Shown here: positions 54,465-62,322 of the stretch, in pieces | Layout of the letters: each line of letters opens with the position of its first letter | Numbering within the stretch: the stretch's first letter is position 1 | NCBI RefSeq assembly: GCF_016865255.1 | Contig: NZ_CP033381.1 | Location: 2,914,001-2,978,000 of the forward strand | Direction of reading: 5' to 3' | DNA from: Methylomonas sp. LW13 | Lineage (GTDB): Bacteria > Pseudomonadota > Gammaproteobacteria > Methylococcales > Methylomonadaceae | Length of the DNA stretch: 64,000 bases | Program-made: the position numbers and the translations under genes | Notes under the pieces: model-generated | Seen by the model: the letters and a program-made list of their open reading frames with translations, nothing else | Told to the model about the DNA's origin: nothing | Database searches by the model: none

Positions 54465-55099
54465 AAAATCCGTTACTTTCACTATCAATGCGCATATCCG
54501 CGCATTTGCGTGCTGCCAATTTAGATGCTTTGTTTTACCTGTTTGTTGAAGTTATTTGCCTTGCTAACAGGGGCTTTTGAAGTTTTACTAGCCAGCAGAT
54601 AAAGCCTTCTAATACCTATTTAGTCATTTTTTAAGCTAAAAAAGCCTACTTTCAATTACTAGCTCTATCGAGCGAACCAATAAGTCAAACCCCGCCCCTA
54701 CATAAAAACGATATTTCGTACCTCAAGCGACATATCGTGCCAAATCGCTCCCGCATCAATTGTGCACGCTGGTTTTTCCAGCCAAGCATCGCCGTAAAAC
54801 CCCTTAAAAAACATAAAGATAAATTATTTTCACGCATGAAATTAATAACTGGCACAAGAATTGGCTATTAATTCACGTAATACAATTTTTTGAATAAAAC
54901 AGAAATAAGTTAATTAAATTTATTTAGACATTTAGAAAATGGCATTTAGCAACATGAAAAATTATTTTAATTGACTGCATTTAAATAGTTACTAGACACC
55001 TGTATTTTTTCATGCAACAGGTCATTAATATAAATATTTTTTCAGCAAAAAATGCCCATTAATAAATCACTAAATCTAATCAAATATAGAGGTATCAAG
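54465..55099. other. AT-rich intergenic region
   Basis: About 635 bases without a supported gene. It is markedly AT-rich, especially 54840-55080, compared with the coding DNA on both sides. It should contain the promoter of the PEP-CTERM gene. I see a TGGCAC (54850-54855) but no proper sigma-54 partner element, and no tRNA, repeat or clear terminator. Confidence 0.6.
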
Positions 55100-56032
55100 A
55101 TGGAATCAATTAAATTTAAAAAGAGCTTCGGTAGCGATTTTAAGACCCTACCCTCAAACCACGCTAGCCGACTTTGCAATATGGCATTGGCTATTTCAAT
55201 ACTGCTCGGCGCGCATGCCGGATCGGTGTCGGCCGCGGCTTTTGACAGCAATATTGTGATTCGCGGCTCGGCGGAGTTTGATAGTTCCGGCTCCCCGTCC
55301 GATCCTGTAAACGCTACCCAGGCGGGTTCGCTGACCAGCATTATCGCCGGCTCTACCTCCACGACCACACTGGTTGGCTCCACGATCACAGGCCCTGATC
55401 CGTTGTCAGGCACCTTAAGCCACATCGGCGACGGCTTTGGCATAAACTTAAGCGCTAGCGGCACTGGCGGCACCGAACCGTCGGGCATCAGCCCCCTGTT
55501 TGGCGACTATACCTTTTCGATTGAAAACAAATCGGCTGTGGATAGTTTTGTGGTGAACTTACAATTCCATTACAGCCATCAAGTCGAAGCAATCGATACC
55601 CAAGTGCTAAACGATAACGGTGAATTCGCCGAATCACAGATCGCCTTTTTCAAAGCAGATGGCAGCGAATTAGTATTTTCTAAAGTAGTCTCGGACACCC
55701 TTTTCGGTAACGAAAAATTCATACCCAGCTCTCCATTCACCGATATTGGTAGCGGCGTAGGCGGCGCGTTGTCAGACGTCGGCACCTTACTCTTGTCATT
55801 TCTGCTGAACCCAGGCGATTTAATCAGCTTTGGCGATAGCAATCCGGATCTTTTCGTATATGGCGGCGCCGACTCCGGCAGATTTTCGATAAACGCTTCC
55901 AGCCTAATTACAGTCGATTCGGTCACCAAACAAACTAACAACACGGTACCGGAACCGGAAACTCTGTGGTTGCTGGCTATCGGCTTGATCTCAGTCCTTA
56001 CCAGCAAACGCCGTCACTACGCTTTCAATTAA
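55100..56032 (+). CDS. PEP-CTERM sorted exported protein
   Basis: 310 aa from ATG 55100 (AGAGG 9 nt upstream; an earlier ATG at 55052 lacks one). A signal peptide (MALAISILLGAHAGSVSAAA) ends near residue 45. The mature part is Ser/Gly/Asp-rich beta-type sequence without recognised enzyme domain. The C-terminus has the sorting signal: NTVPEPETLWLLAIGLISVL followed by TSKRRHYAFN, i.e. the P-E-P motif, a TM, and a basic end. Such proteins are processed by EpsH/XrtA exosortases and exported to the surface or biofilm matrix. No exosortase gene is in the window. Confidence 0.88.
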   Translation: MESIKFKKSFGSDFKTLPSNHASRLCNMALAISILLGAHAGSVSAAAFDSNIVIRGSAEFDSSGSPSDPVNATQAGSLTSIIAGSTSTTTLVGSTITGPDPLSGTLSHIGDGFGINLSASGTGGTEPSGISPLFGDYTFSIENKSAVDSFVVNLQFHYSHQVEAIDTQVLNDNGEFAESQIAFFKADGSELVFSKVVSDTLFGNEKFIPSSPFTDIGSGVGGALSDVGTLLLSFLLNPGDLISFGDSNPDLFVYGGADSGRFSINASSLITVDSVTKQTNNTVPEPETLWLLAIGLISVLTSKRRHYAFN

Positions 56033-56059
56033 TTTCAACTCAATTTAAAGGTACTCAAC

Positions 56060-56725
56060 ATGTCAAAAGCATTCAATAAACCACTCTTGAAACTCGCCAT
56101 GATCGCTATCACCGGCTTACCAGTATCAGCCTCGGCTTGCGGTTCCGACCCCTTTCTCGGCGAGATTTGCACATTTAGCTTTAACTTTTGCCCGCGCGGT
56201 TATCTGGAGGCCGCCGGACAGACGCTGAGCATTGCGCAAAACACAGCCTTGTTTTCATTATTGGGTACGCAGTATGGCGGTGATGGACAAACAACATTTA
56301 TGCTACCGGATCTGCGCGGCCGTTCGCCAATCGGGGTCGGACAAGGTCCGGGGCTATCGCCAATATCGATTGGCCAAGAAATCGGCATAGACTTTGTAAC
56401 CCTAGGACTAAGCCAAATGCCTTTACACTCCCATGGTGCGCAAACTTTTTTAGATAACGTTTCCGCTACGATTGACGCAGTAAGTACAGCCGGCAATAAG
56501 AGTACGCCCTCCGGCAATGTATTGGCGGCCTCGACATCGAGAGATAATATCTATTCAAGCGATGCCCCCAACGCTTCCCTAAAGGCAAACATCATAAATT
56601 TTACGGGTAGGCCAACCACTTCCGTTCAGCCTGCGGGACAAAGCCTGCCTTTTGATAACCGTTCACCTGCTTTGGGTATCACTTACTGTGTAGCCACACA
56701 AGGTATTTTTCCTGGCCGAAATTAA
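56060..56725 (+). CDS. Secreted phage tail-collar domain protein
   Basis: 221 aa. A signal peptide (LKLAMIAITGLPVSASA) comes before GSDPFLGEICTFSFNFCPRG, the normal start of tail-collar (MdpB-like) proteins. The tail-collar fold continues: LSIAQNTALFSLLGTQYGGD, then TTFMLPDLRGRSPIGVGQGP. It is followed by no other phage gene, so this is a domesticated or stand-alone member, and the signal peptide suggests secretion. It lies 27 nt after the PEP-CTERM gene and may share its transcript. Function unknown. Confidence 0.85.
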   Translation: MSKAFNKPLLKLAMIAITGLPVSASACGSDPFLGEICTFSFNFCPRGYLEAAGQTLSIAQNTALFSLLGTQYGGDGQTTFMLPDLRGRSPIGVGQGPGLSPISIGQEIGIDFVTLGLSQMPLHSHGAQTFLDNVSATIDAVSTAGNKSTPSGNVLAASTSRDNIYSSDAPNASLKANIINFTGRPTTSVQPAGQSLPFDNRSPALGITYCVATQGIFPGRN

Positions 56726-56786
56726 CGGCTGGAATCTTATAAATCTGCCCTGTTAATCGCAAATAGTCTGAAGTGATATTCACGAC

Positions 56787-56820
56787 ACATAGTGCCCACG
56801 CAAAAAAGTGGGCACTATGT
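56787..56820. terminator. Hairpin between convergent genes
   Basis: ACATAGTGCCCAC (56787-56799) pairs perfectly with GTGGGCACTATGT (56808-56820), 13 bp with an 8-nt A-rich loop. It sits between the tail-collar gene and the convergent FUN14-like gene. No long T run follows, so it may act as a bidirectional terminator or transcript-stabilising hairpin. Confidence 0.75.
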
Positions 56821-56887
56821 AGCTAGGCAAAACACGCTGCTGACTGAGCCACATGATCAACCCTTAGCCGGGTAAGCAAAAACCGGT

Positions 56888-57232
56888 TTACCCGAGTTTA
56901 AATCCCACAAAAAAACCGCCTGCACCGCTAACACCCCGGCTGGTAAACACCGCCAGCCGATCCAGCAAGAAACTGCCGGATTCCTTGGCAGCCTCTGCGG
57001 CTGAGCTAGCCGCATTTTCCAACGCCATATTGTTGATGTTGATAAGATCGTAATATTCGGCAACGAACAATATCGACACAATCGCCCCACCGACAAACAA
57101 GGCCGTGCGCAGCATTTTTTTGGCGAAATAGCCAATCGCCATTCCCAAAATAAACGGTGCGCCTAAATTACCCAGCAAAAAGGCTTCGGAAAAAATATCG
57201 TTGGATGCGTGTGTTTCAATGGCGTTATTCAT
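56888..57232 (-). CDS. FUN14-like small membrane protein
   Basis: 114 aa. LGAPFILGMAIGYFAKKMLR, then TALFVGGAIVSILFVAEYYD and INNMALENAASSAAEAAKES follow the FUN14 pattern (a G-x-x-x-G-Y segment with KK, then a second TM). A third hydrophobic segment is near the end (AGGFFVGFKLG). It is 84 nt downstream of the C39 transporter gene on the same strand. Bacterial FUN14 proteins have no established function; given the context, it might be a peptide immunity or export accessory protein (inference). Confidence 0.7.
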   Translation of the reverse strand: MNNAIETHASNDIFSEAFLLGNLGAPFILGMAIGYFAKKMLRTALFVGGAIVSILFVAEYYDLININNMALENAASSAAEAAKESGSFLLDRLAVFTSRGVSGAGGFFVGFKLG

Positions 57233-57316
57233 AAAATCCAGTCGTAAAATGTTTAAAAATTTTCGACGATTTTATAACGAATCCGGCAACATAGAGCATT
57301 TACTGCGCAGCAACAT

Positions 57317-59446
57317 CTAAGCCGCCTGCGACGCATAACACGGGCCGGCAAGCGCATCTGCCGCTATGGCTTGTAAGTCAATCACCCTATCCACCGAGGC
57401 GATAGTCTCCGGGCGATGGGCGATGATGATGCGGGTCAATTTCAGTTGCTGCACCGCACCGTTCACCAGTTTTTCGCGGGCCACATCCAAGTGGCTGGTG
57501 GCTTCGTCCAACACCAGAATTTTTGGGCGTTTGTATAAAGCGCGGGCCAGCAGCACCCGTTGTTTTTGGCCGCCGGACAACACCGTGCCCATATCACCGA
57601 TCAGTGTGTTGTAAGCCATCGGCATGGTCATCACATCCTGATGCACCGCCGCCAGTTGCGCGCAGGTTTCGATCCAGGCTTGATCCGGCTCCGGGTCAAA
57701 AAAACAGATGTTGTCGGCAATAGAGCCGGCAAACAATTGATCTTCCTGCATCACCGCCGCCACCATATTGCGGTAATCGTGGCTGTCGATGCGGTTTAGG
57801 CGCACACCGCCGATCAGGATTTCGCCGGCACTGGGCTGCAATAAACCCAAGATTAATTTGGCCAGCGTGGTTTTGCCGTAACCGGACGGACCAATGATCG
57901 CCACCGACTCGCCTTCGGCAAAATCCAGATTCAGGTTCTTCAGCACCGGCGGCTCGGACGGCGCATAACTGAAATCCAGATTGCGGATTTGGATCGATGC
58001 CGCCAGTTGCTCGTGACGGGCACCACTAACATGCTCATCTTCGGCTTCCGCCAACGCAATATCGGCGACCCGTTCGGTGTGTAAGCCCAGCATTTTGAAT
58101 TCGATGCCTTTTTCGATGAAGCTGCCCACCCGATGAGTGAACTGGTCTTTAAAGGACATAAACGCAAACAGCATCCCCACCGAAAAGCCGCCGTCCAGAA
58201 TAAACAAGGCGCCTAGCCAGATCACCGCGATGTTTTCCACCCCAAACAACAAGCTGTTCAGGGCGCGGTAAATGATATTGAGCTTTTGCACGCGGATGCC
58301 GGCGTTGAAATGATCGACCATCAAATTTTGATACCCGTGCCGGCGTTGCAACTGGCGATTAAATAACTTCACGCTTTGCATGCCACGCACAGTTTCCAGC
58401 AGATTGGTTTGCTGCTTGGCGGCGCGCAGGATTTGCTCTTCGCTGGCTGCGCGTAATGGGGCGAACGACAACAAGCGCAATACTCCGTAAAGCAGCGCGG
58501 CCAAGCTGACGATAGCCGCAAGCTTCCAGCTGTACACCAGCATCATACCCAGTGTCACCAACGCCATCACGCCGTCAATAATCGCTTCCAGAAAGCTGGT
58601 GGTCAGGGTGCGTTGAATCACGTTTAAGGATTCGAAGCGCGAGACGATGTCGCCCAGATGCCGCTTCTCGAAGAAATTCATCGGCAGCTGCAATAAGTGT
58701 CCGAACAGATTGCTCATCATCTGCAAATTCACCGACGTACTGAGTACCAGCACCACCCACGAACGCAGCGCGGTAATGCCTATCTGAATCAAGGCCAGCA
58801 ATAGAAATCCCAATCCCAATACCGTCAATAAATTGGTATCCCGGGCCACCACCGCGTTATCCACCACCAGTTGCATAAAAAAAGGCGCTACGATTGCAAA
58901 CACTTCGATGGCTGCCGCCAATAAAATGATTTGCAAGGTAGCGCTGGAGGCACCGTTCAATCGGCCGATGAGGCGGGAAAGTTTGATTTGTTGACGTTCG
59001 GTTTTGGCGGTAAAAGCTTGGGTGGGCTGCAACTCCAAAGCAATACCGGTGAAATGTTTGGAGACCTCGGTATAGGGCAAATGCACGGTACCTTTGGCCG
59101 GATCGTGTATCGTCGCCACGCCGCGTTTGACCTGGGTCAAAACTACGAAATGATTGAAATCCCAATGCAAAATAGCCGGCAGGCTTAGTCTGCTCAGTTC
59201 GTTCAAATCCACCCGTACCGGCCGCGAACCCAGATGCAATTGGTTGGCGATCTGGATCAGATGATTCAAGGTCGAGCCTTTCAAAGACAGGGAAAACTTT
59301 TGTCTTAAACTGGCCAGATCCACCCGGTGCCCATGAAAATTGGCCACCATCGCCAGGCAAGCCAGACCGCATTCGGCTGCTTCGGTTTGCAGGATCAGCG
59401 GGGTCTTCCTGCGGCCGGAAAAGTCGAGGATATGTTGCATAGTCAT
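57317..59446 (-). CDS. C39-peptidase-domain ABC exporter (bacteriocin-type)
   Basis: 709 aa from ATG 59444-59446, 2 nt after the HlyD stop. The N-terminal C39 peptidase (residues about 15-135) has Gln20, Cys26 in QTEAAECGLACLAMVANFHG, His99 in LHWDFNHFVVL and Asp115 in TIHDPAKG, so it looks active. Membrane segments follow (about 165-440). The ABC domain has IIGPSGYGKTTLAKLILGLL, LSGGQKQRVLLARAL and KILVLDEATSHLD. It should cut leader peptides after a GG site and export the mature peptide. Two GG-leader peptides lie upstream. Standard size for the family (about 700). Confidence 0.95.
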   Translation of the reverse strand: MTMQHILDFSGRRKTPLILQTEAAECGLACLAMVANFHGHRVDLASLRQKFSLSLKGSTLNHLIQIANQLHLGSRPVRVDLNELSRLSLPAILHWDFNHFVVLTQVKRGVATIHDPAKGTVHLPYTEVSKHFTGIALELQPTQAFTAKTERQQIKLSRLIGRLNGASSATLQIILLAAAIEVFAIVAPFFMQLVVDNAVVARDTNLLTVLGLGFLLLALIQIGITALRSWVVLVLSTSVNLQMMSNLFGHLLQLPMNFFEKRHLGDIVSRFESLNVIQRTLTTSFLEAIIDGVMALVTLGMMLVYSWKLAAIVSLAALLYGVLRLLSFAPLRAASEEQILRAAKQQTNLLETVRGMQSVKLFNRQLQRRHGYQNLMVDHFNAGIRVQKLNIIYRALNSLLFGVENIAVIWLGALFILDGGFSVGMLFAFMSFKDQFTHRVGSFIEKGIEFKMLGLHTERVADIALAEAEDEHVSGARHEQLAASIQIRNLDFSYAPSEPPVLKNLNLDFAEGESVAIIGPSGYGKTTLAKLILGLLQPSAGEILIGGVRLNRIDSHDYRNMVAAVMQEDQLFAGSIADNICFFDPEPDQAWIETCAQLAAVHQDVMTMPMAYNTLIGDMGTVLSGGQKQRVLLARALYKRPKILVLDEATSHLDVAREKLVNGAVQQLKLTRIIIAHRPETIASVDRVIDLQAIAADALAGPCYASQAA

Positions 59447-59448
59447 GA

Positions 59449-60696
59449 TTAAACCCGTCCTAGAATGCTGTAAAGAGGATCGAACACCCATTCGATCAGG
59501 CGGCGATGATCCAACCAAATATCCGCATCCAGCAGCATGCCGGATTGCAGCGGAATATCCTGGCGATAGGCTTGCACCGCTTGTTTATCGATCTCGACAG
59601 TGACCCGGTACACCGGCTCTTGCAAAGCCACCGGCAAATCGGCTTCCTTGGGGGTAATCAAGGTTTTGGCGATTTCGACGATACGGCCTTGATGACTACC
59701 GAAGCGTTGATAGGGAAAGGCTTGATAACGCACCGACACGGTCTGCCCCTGCTCGACAAAGCCCACCGCGCTGGACGGTACCAATAACTGGGCTTGCAAT
59801 TTGGCACCTTGCGGCAGGATGGACAGCAAGGGATTGGCGGTCGTGGCATTTTGTCCCTGCTCCGCCAGGATGGTGGTGACGGTGCCGTCGTGCGGCGCGG
59901 TGATTACAATATTGCGGCGCGATTCGGATTCGGTGATGTTTTGCGCCAAACTCGAAATATTGCGTTCGATGGCCGCGCGCTGGTTTTTAAATTTCATTTG
60001 GCTACTGTCCGCTTCCAACTGCGCGGAGCGGATGTCGCGTTGTAAGGTCATCTGTACCCGTTGCAGGGCTTGCAGCTTGGCTTGGTGATCCAACCATTCA
60101 TCTTGTTTTTGTTGGGCTTGCACGGCCGAAACGAATTTTGTGCTTAGCAACTGCTGATAGCGTTGCGAAGTTGCCGCGGCACCGGCCAAACGCTGTTGCT
60201 GGGTGTCTATTTCATTATTGACTTGTTGCAATTCGCGTTGCATGCCATGCAGTCTATCCAACACCGAACGGTATTGAATCTGATCGATTTGCTCTTGCTT
60301 CACCAGTTCGGTCTCCAGACTTTCCCGGCGTTGTTTCAGTTGTTCAATCGCCGCGGCCTGAGCTTGCGGGGTTTCCCGTGAACTACTTTCGGTGGATAAC
60401 ACGAACAACGTATCGCCGGCTTTCACGGCTTGCCCCTCACGCACGTGTTTTTCGATCAAGGTGCCGGCCTGCGGCGCATACACTTTGATTAATCCCATGC
60501 TCGGCGACAAATAACCATTCACATGCGATTTGCGGGTGTACTCGCCCCAAAAGGCAAAGGCGACCAGCAGCAAAGCGCTGCTGACGGCTAAAGCGGTGAG
60601 AAAGGCAAACGACAAGGATTCCACGTGAATAACCTCCCCTAAGGGCTTGTCTTTTTTAAAGTCCAAGGCTTGTTGTCGAAATAACTCATGTTTCAT
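59449..60696 (-). CDS. HlyD-family membrane fusion protein
   Basis: 415 aa. One N-terminal TM (about 30-51: AVSSALLLVAFAFWGEYTR) is followed by a long coiled-coil region (about 118-250, SRETPQAQAAAIEQLKQRRE onwards) and the barrel domain VITAPHDGTVTTILAEQGQN. It bridges the C39 ABC exporter to the outer membrane in type I secretion. It is adjacent to the transporter (2 nt). No TolC-like outer-membrane gene is seen in the window. Confidence 0.92.
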   Translation of the reverse strand: MKHELFRQQALDFKKDKPLGEVIHVESLSFAFLTALAVSSALLLVAFAFWGEYTRKSHVNGYLSPSMGLIKVYAPQAGTLIEKHVREGQAVKAGDTLFVLSTESSSRETPQAQAAAIEQLKQRRESLETELVKQEQIDQIQYRSVLDRLHGMQRELQQVNNEIDTQQQRLAGAAATSQRYQQLLSTKFVSAVQAQQKQDEWLDHQAKLQALQRVQMTLQRDIRSAQLEADSSQMKFKNQRAAIERNISSLAQNITESESRRNIVITAPHDGTVTTILAEQGQNATTANPLLSILPQGAKLQAQLLVPSSAVGFVEQGQTVSVRYQAFPYQRFGSHQGRIVEIAKTLITPKEADLPVALQEPVYRVTVEIDKQAVQAYRQDIPLQSGMLLDADIWLDHRRLIEWVFDPLYSILGRV

Positions 60697-60741
60697 AGCG
60701 CCGTTTCCTTCTCACCCTTTTTGACATTGCGACCAAAACCC

Positions 60742-61176
60742 TCAGAGAACGCCGTAGTCGGCTGCCCGCCGCATGTCTTCGGTCGGCTTGAGGTTATTGG
60801 TCACCACTTGCGGACATCTAAAACACGCCGAGCGGCCTTCCTGTAGCCACCAACGACAGTCGGCACGAATCGCGCACACCGGCAATTGCTCGGTGACCGT
60901 CGGCGTAAAACGCACGACTTTTTCAGCCAGCCGGCATTTGGACTCCGCTTCCGCGTAGTGACCGCAACCGGTGCAGGCGCACGGCGCGGAAAAGCGGAAC
61001 ACTTCCGCCGGACTGACCGGGCCCGCCAATTCGAGCAATTGCTCGGTCACCGGTTGCGGGGCTTGCAGATAAGCCATTTCCGGCTGATCCGCAGTGCCAG
61101 TCATCACCCCGATGACCTGGGCACCTTCCCATTCCGGCTGCGCGCTGGGACATAACACTGGGTTCTCCGAGGTCAT
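60742..61176 (-). CDS. Cys-rich conserved protein of unknown function
   Basis: 144 aa with nine Cys: PVLCPSAQPEWEGAQVIGVM, then FRFSAPCACTGCGHYAEAES, SKCRLAEKVVRF, LPVCAIRADCRWWLQEG and ACFRCPQVVTN. I recognise this as a conserved family of cyanobacteria and proteobacteria with no known function; the Cys spacing suggests metal or Fe-S binding. It lies between the second precursor peptide and HlyD on the same strand and may be a processing or regulatory partner (inference). Confidence 0.8.
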   Translation of the reverse strand: MTSENPVLCPSAQPEWEGAQVIGVMTGTADQPEMAYLQAPQPVTEQLLELAGPVSPAEVFRFSAPCACTGCGHYAEAESKCRLAEKVVRFTPTVTEQLPVCAIRADCRWWLQEGRSACFRCPQVVTNNLKPTEDMRRAADYGVL

Positions 61177-61183
61177 GGCCTTA

Positions 61184-61477
61184 TCAACCCAGCTGGGTTG
61201 CTCCTTGCAGGCCGCCCGCTAAGCCACCGGCCAAACCGCCGGCACCCTGATTGGTAATCACATTATTTAATCCTCTAAACTGATCGAACCAGGGGCCGCC
61301 GGCGATAATGCCTTTATTCAGCACCAAGCTTAACGAGGCGCCGCCGCTAACTTGATCCAGTTGCGCCTGATTCAATTCCACGCCGGCAGCCTCGCGGGCT
61401 TGCAAAGCGCGTTCTATACCTTGCGCGGCAAAGGCGGATAATTCATCGGCAGAAATTCGAGTGGTTTTGTTTGACAT
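61184..61477 (-). CDS. Double-glycine-leader peptide precursor 1 (bacteriocin-like)
   Basis: 97 aa. The leader (residues 1-46) ends LNQAQLDQVSGG, matching the GG-type signal of C39 peptidase substrates. The predicted mature peptide (51 aa) begins ASLSLVLNKGIIAGGPWFDQ and ends GGLAGGLAGGLQGATQLG, Gly-rich with helix-packing GxxxG-like spacing and no Cys. It has no recognised bacteriocin family. It sits directly upstream of the Cys-rich gene in the operon that contains the C39 exporter. Confidence 0.75.
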   Translation of the reverse strand: MSNKTTRISADELSAFAAQGIERALQAREAAGVELNQAQLDQVSGGASLSLVLNKGIIAGGPWFDQFRGLNNVITNQGAGGLAGGLAGGLQGATQLG

Positions 61478-61519
61478 GACAGCTCTCCAAAAAATAAAAG
61501 ATGACTTCAGGGAAGTGAT

Positions 61520-61702
61520 TTAGCGCACAACCAAGCCAGCATTGGCTTTAATCACGAACGACCCTGGATTGATGACCGGCCAGAATTTACGGGGAAACTG
61601 ACTTAAATCAGTGCCGACATCGACTAAACCGCCGGAAACTTGGCTGATTTCCTCAGGTTGCAACACCTTCAGAGCTTGATCTAATTTGGATTTTTGAGAC
61701 AT
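61520..61702 (-). CDS. Double-glycine-leader peptide precursor 2 (bacteriocin-like)
   Basis: 60 aa. The leader (1-25) ends in LQPEEISQVSGG, again a GG site. The predicted mature peptide (35 aa) begins LVDVGTDLSQFPRKFWPVIN and ends SFVIKANAGLVVR; it has no Cys and one short hydrophobic core. AAGGAGA precedes ATG 61700-61702. It lies 42 nt upstream of precursor 1. The pair could be a two-peptide bacteriocin (inference). Confidence 0.7.
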   Translation of the reverse strand: MSQKSKLDQALKVLQPEEISQVSGGLVDVGTDLSQFPRKFWPVINPGSFVIKANAGLVVR

Positions 61703-62322
61703 TGTCTTTCTCCTTAAAAAAGTGATGAGGCCGGCTCATAGCTGGCCCAACGACTGCGATACCGGCAGCATTGCTTACCGAACCACATCCCCATCTACCG
61801 GTTTGTGAACTTGAGCGGGTATTGATACTTTAGGTGTTCGCCACCCTGGAAAGCTGTGAAAAATTCCACTGCGAATGGCGGTAGTTTTTCATTCGACAAG
61901 GATTCGTGCCGCTATGGCGGCTACGCTAAAAGCGGAGCTTGGCTGGATGCGTAATTTGCGAAACTTTTTTACCGGCTAAATTTAAAGATCGTCTTCAGCA
62001 TCTACAATTATTATCGCGGCCCTAAAATACCGCTGGCCTAAATGCCTTTGGGGTAAAGGCTCTATCGAAGGCTTAAACCGTTTCAGGCTTCGACGAATGC
62101 AGCCCAAACGGGGCAGCAGCGATAAATTGGGCCGATTTGCATGACAATGTCTTTGATACAAATGACGGCATTTATAGAATTTGGCGATTTTCGAGAACCA
62201 AACTGATCGGGAGCTGCCGCTTACGCAATTGCCCGAACTCGACACGATTCCAGCTTTGCAGCGTACTGCCCAAGATGCGCTAACAAGATCACTTCACAGC
62301 GATAGCCATTGACCAAACAACC
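61703..62322. other. Intergenic region with no supported gene
   Basis: About 620 bases between the divergent precursor-2 gene and the sensor gene. It should contain promoters for both, but I cannot fix clear boxes. I see no tRNA, insertion sequence or convincing small GG-leader peptide; an 87-codon frame on the minus strand is not supported. Confidence 0.5.

Noticed and set aside
54850-54864. Sigma-54-like promoter (TGGCAC-N5-TTGG) upstream of the PEP-CTERM gene
   Set aside because: The essential GC of the -12 element is GG here, and no enhancer-binding protein gene is nearby.
56060-56725. Prophage remnant because of the tail-collar domain
   Set aside because: No other phage gene is near, and the protein has a signal peptide, so a stand-alone secreted protein is more likely.
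61982-62245. Possible small gene on the minus strand
   Set aside because: Its composition is rich in Arg, Cys and His, it has no ribosome-binding site and no family pattern; it looks like chance open frame.
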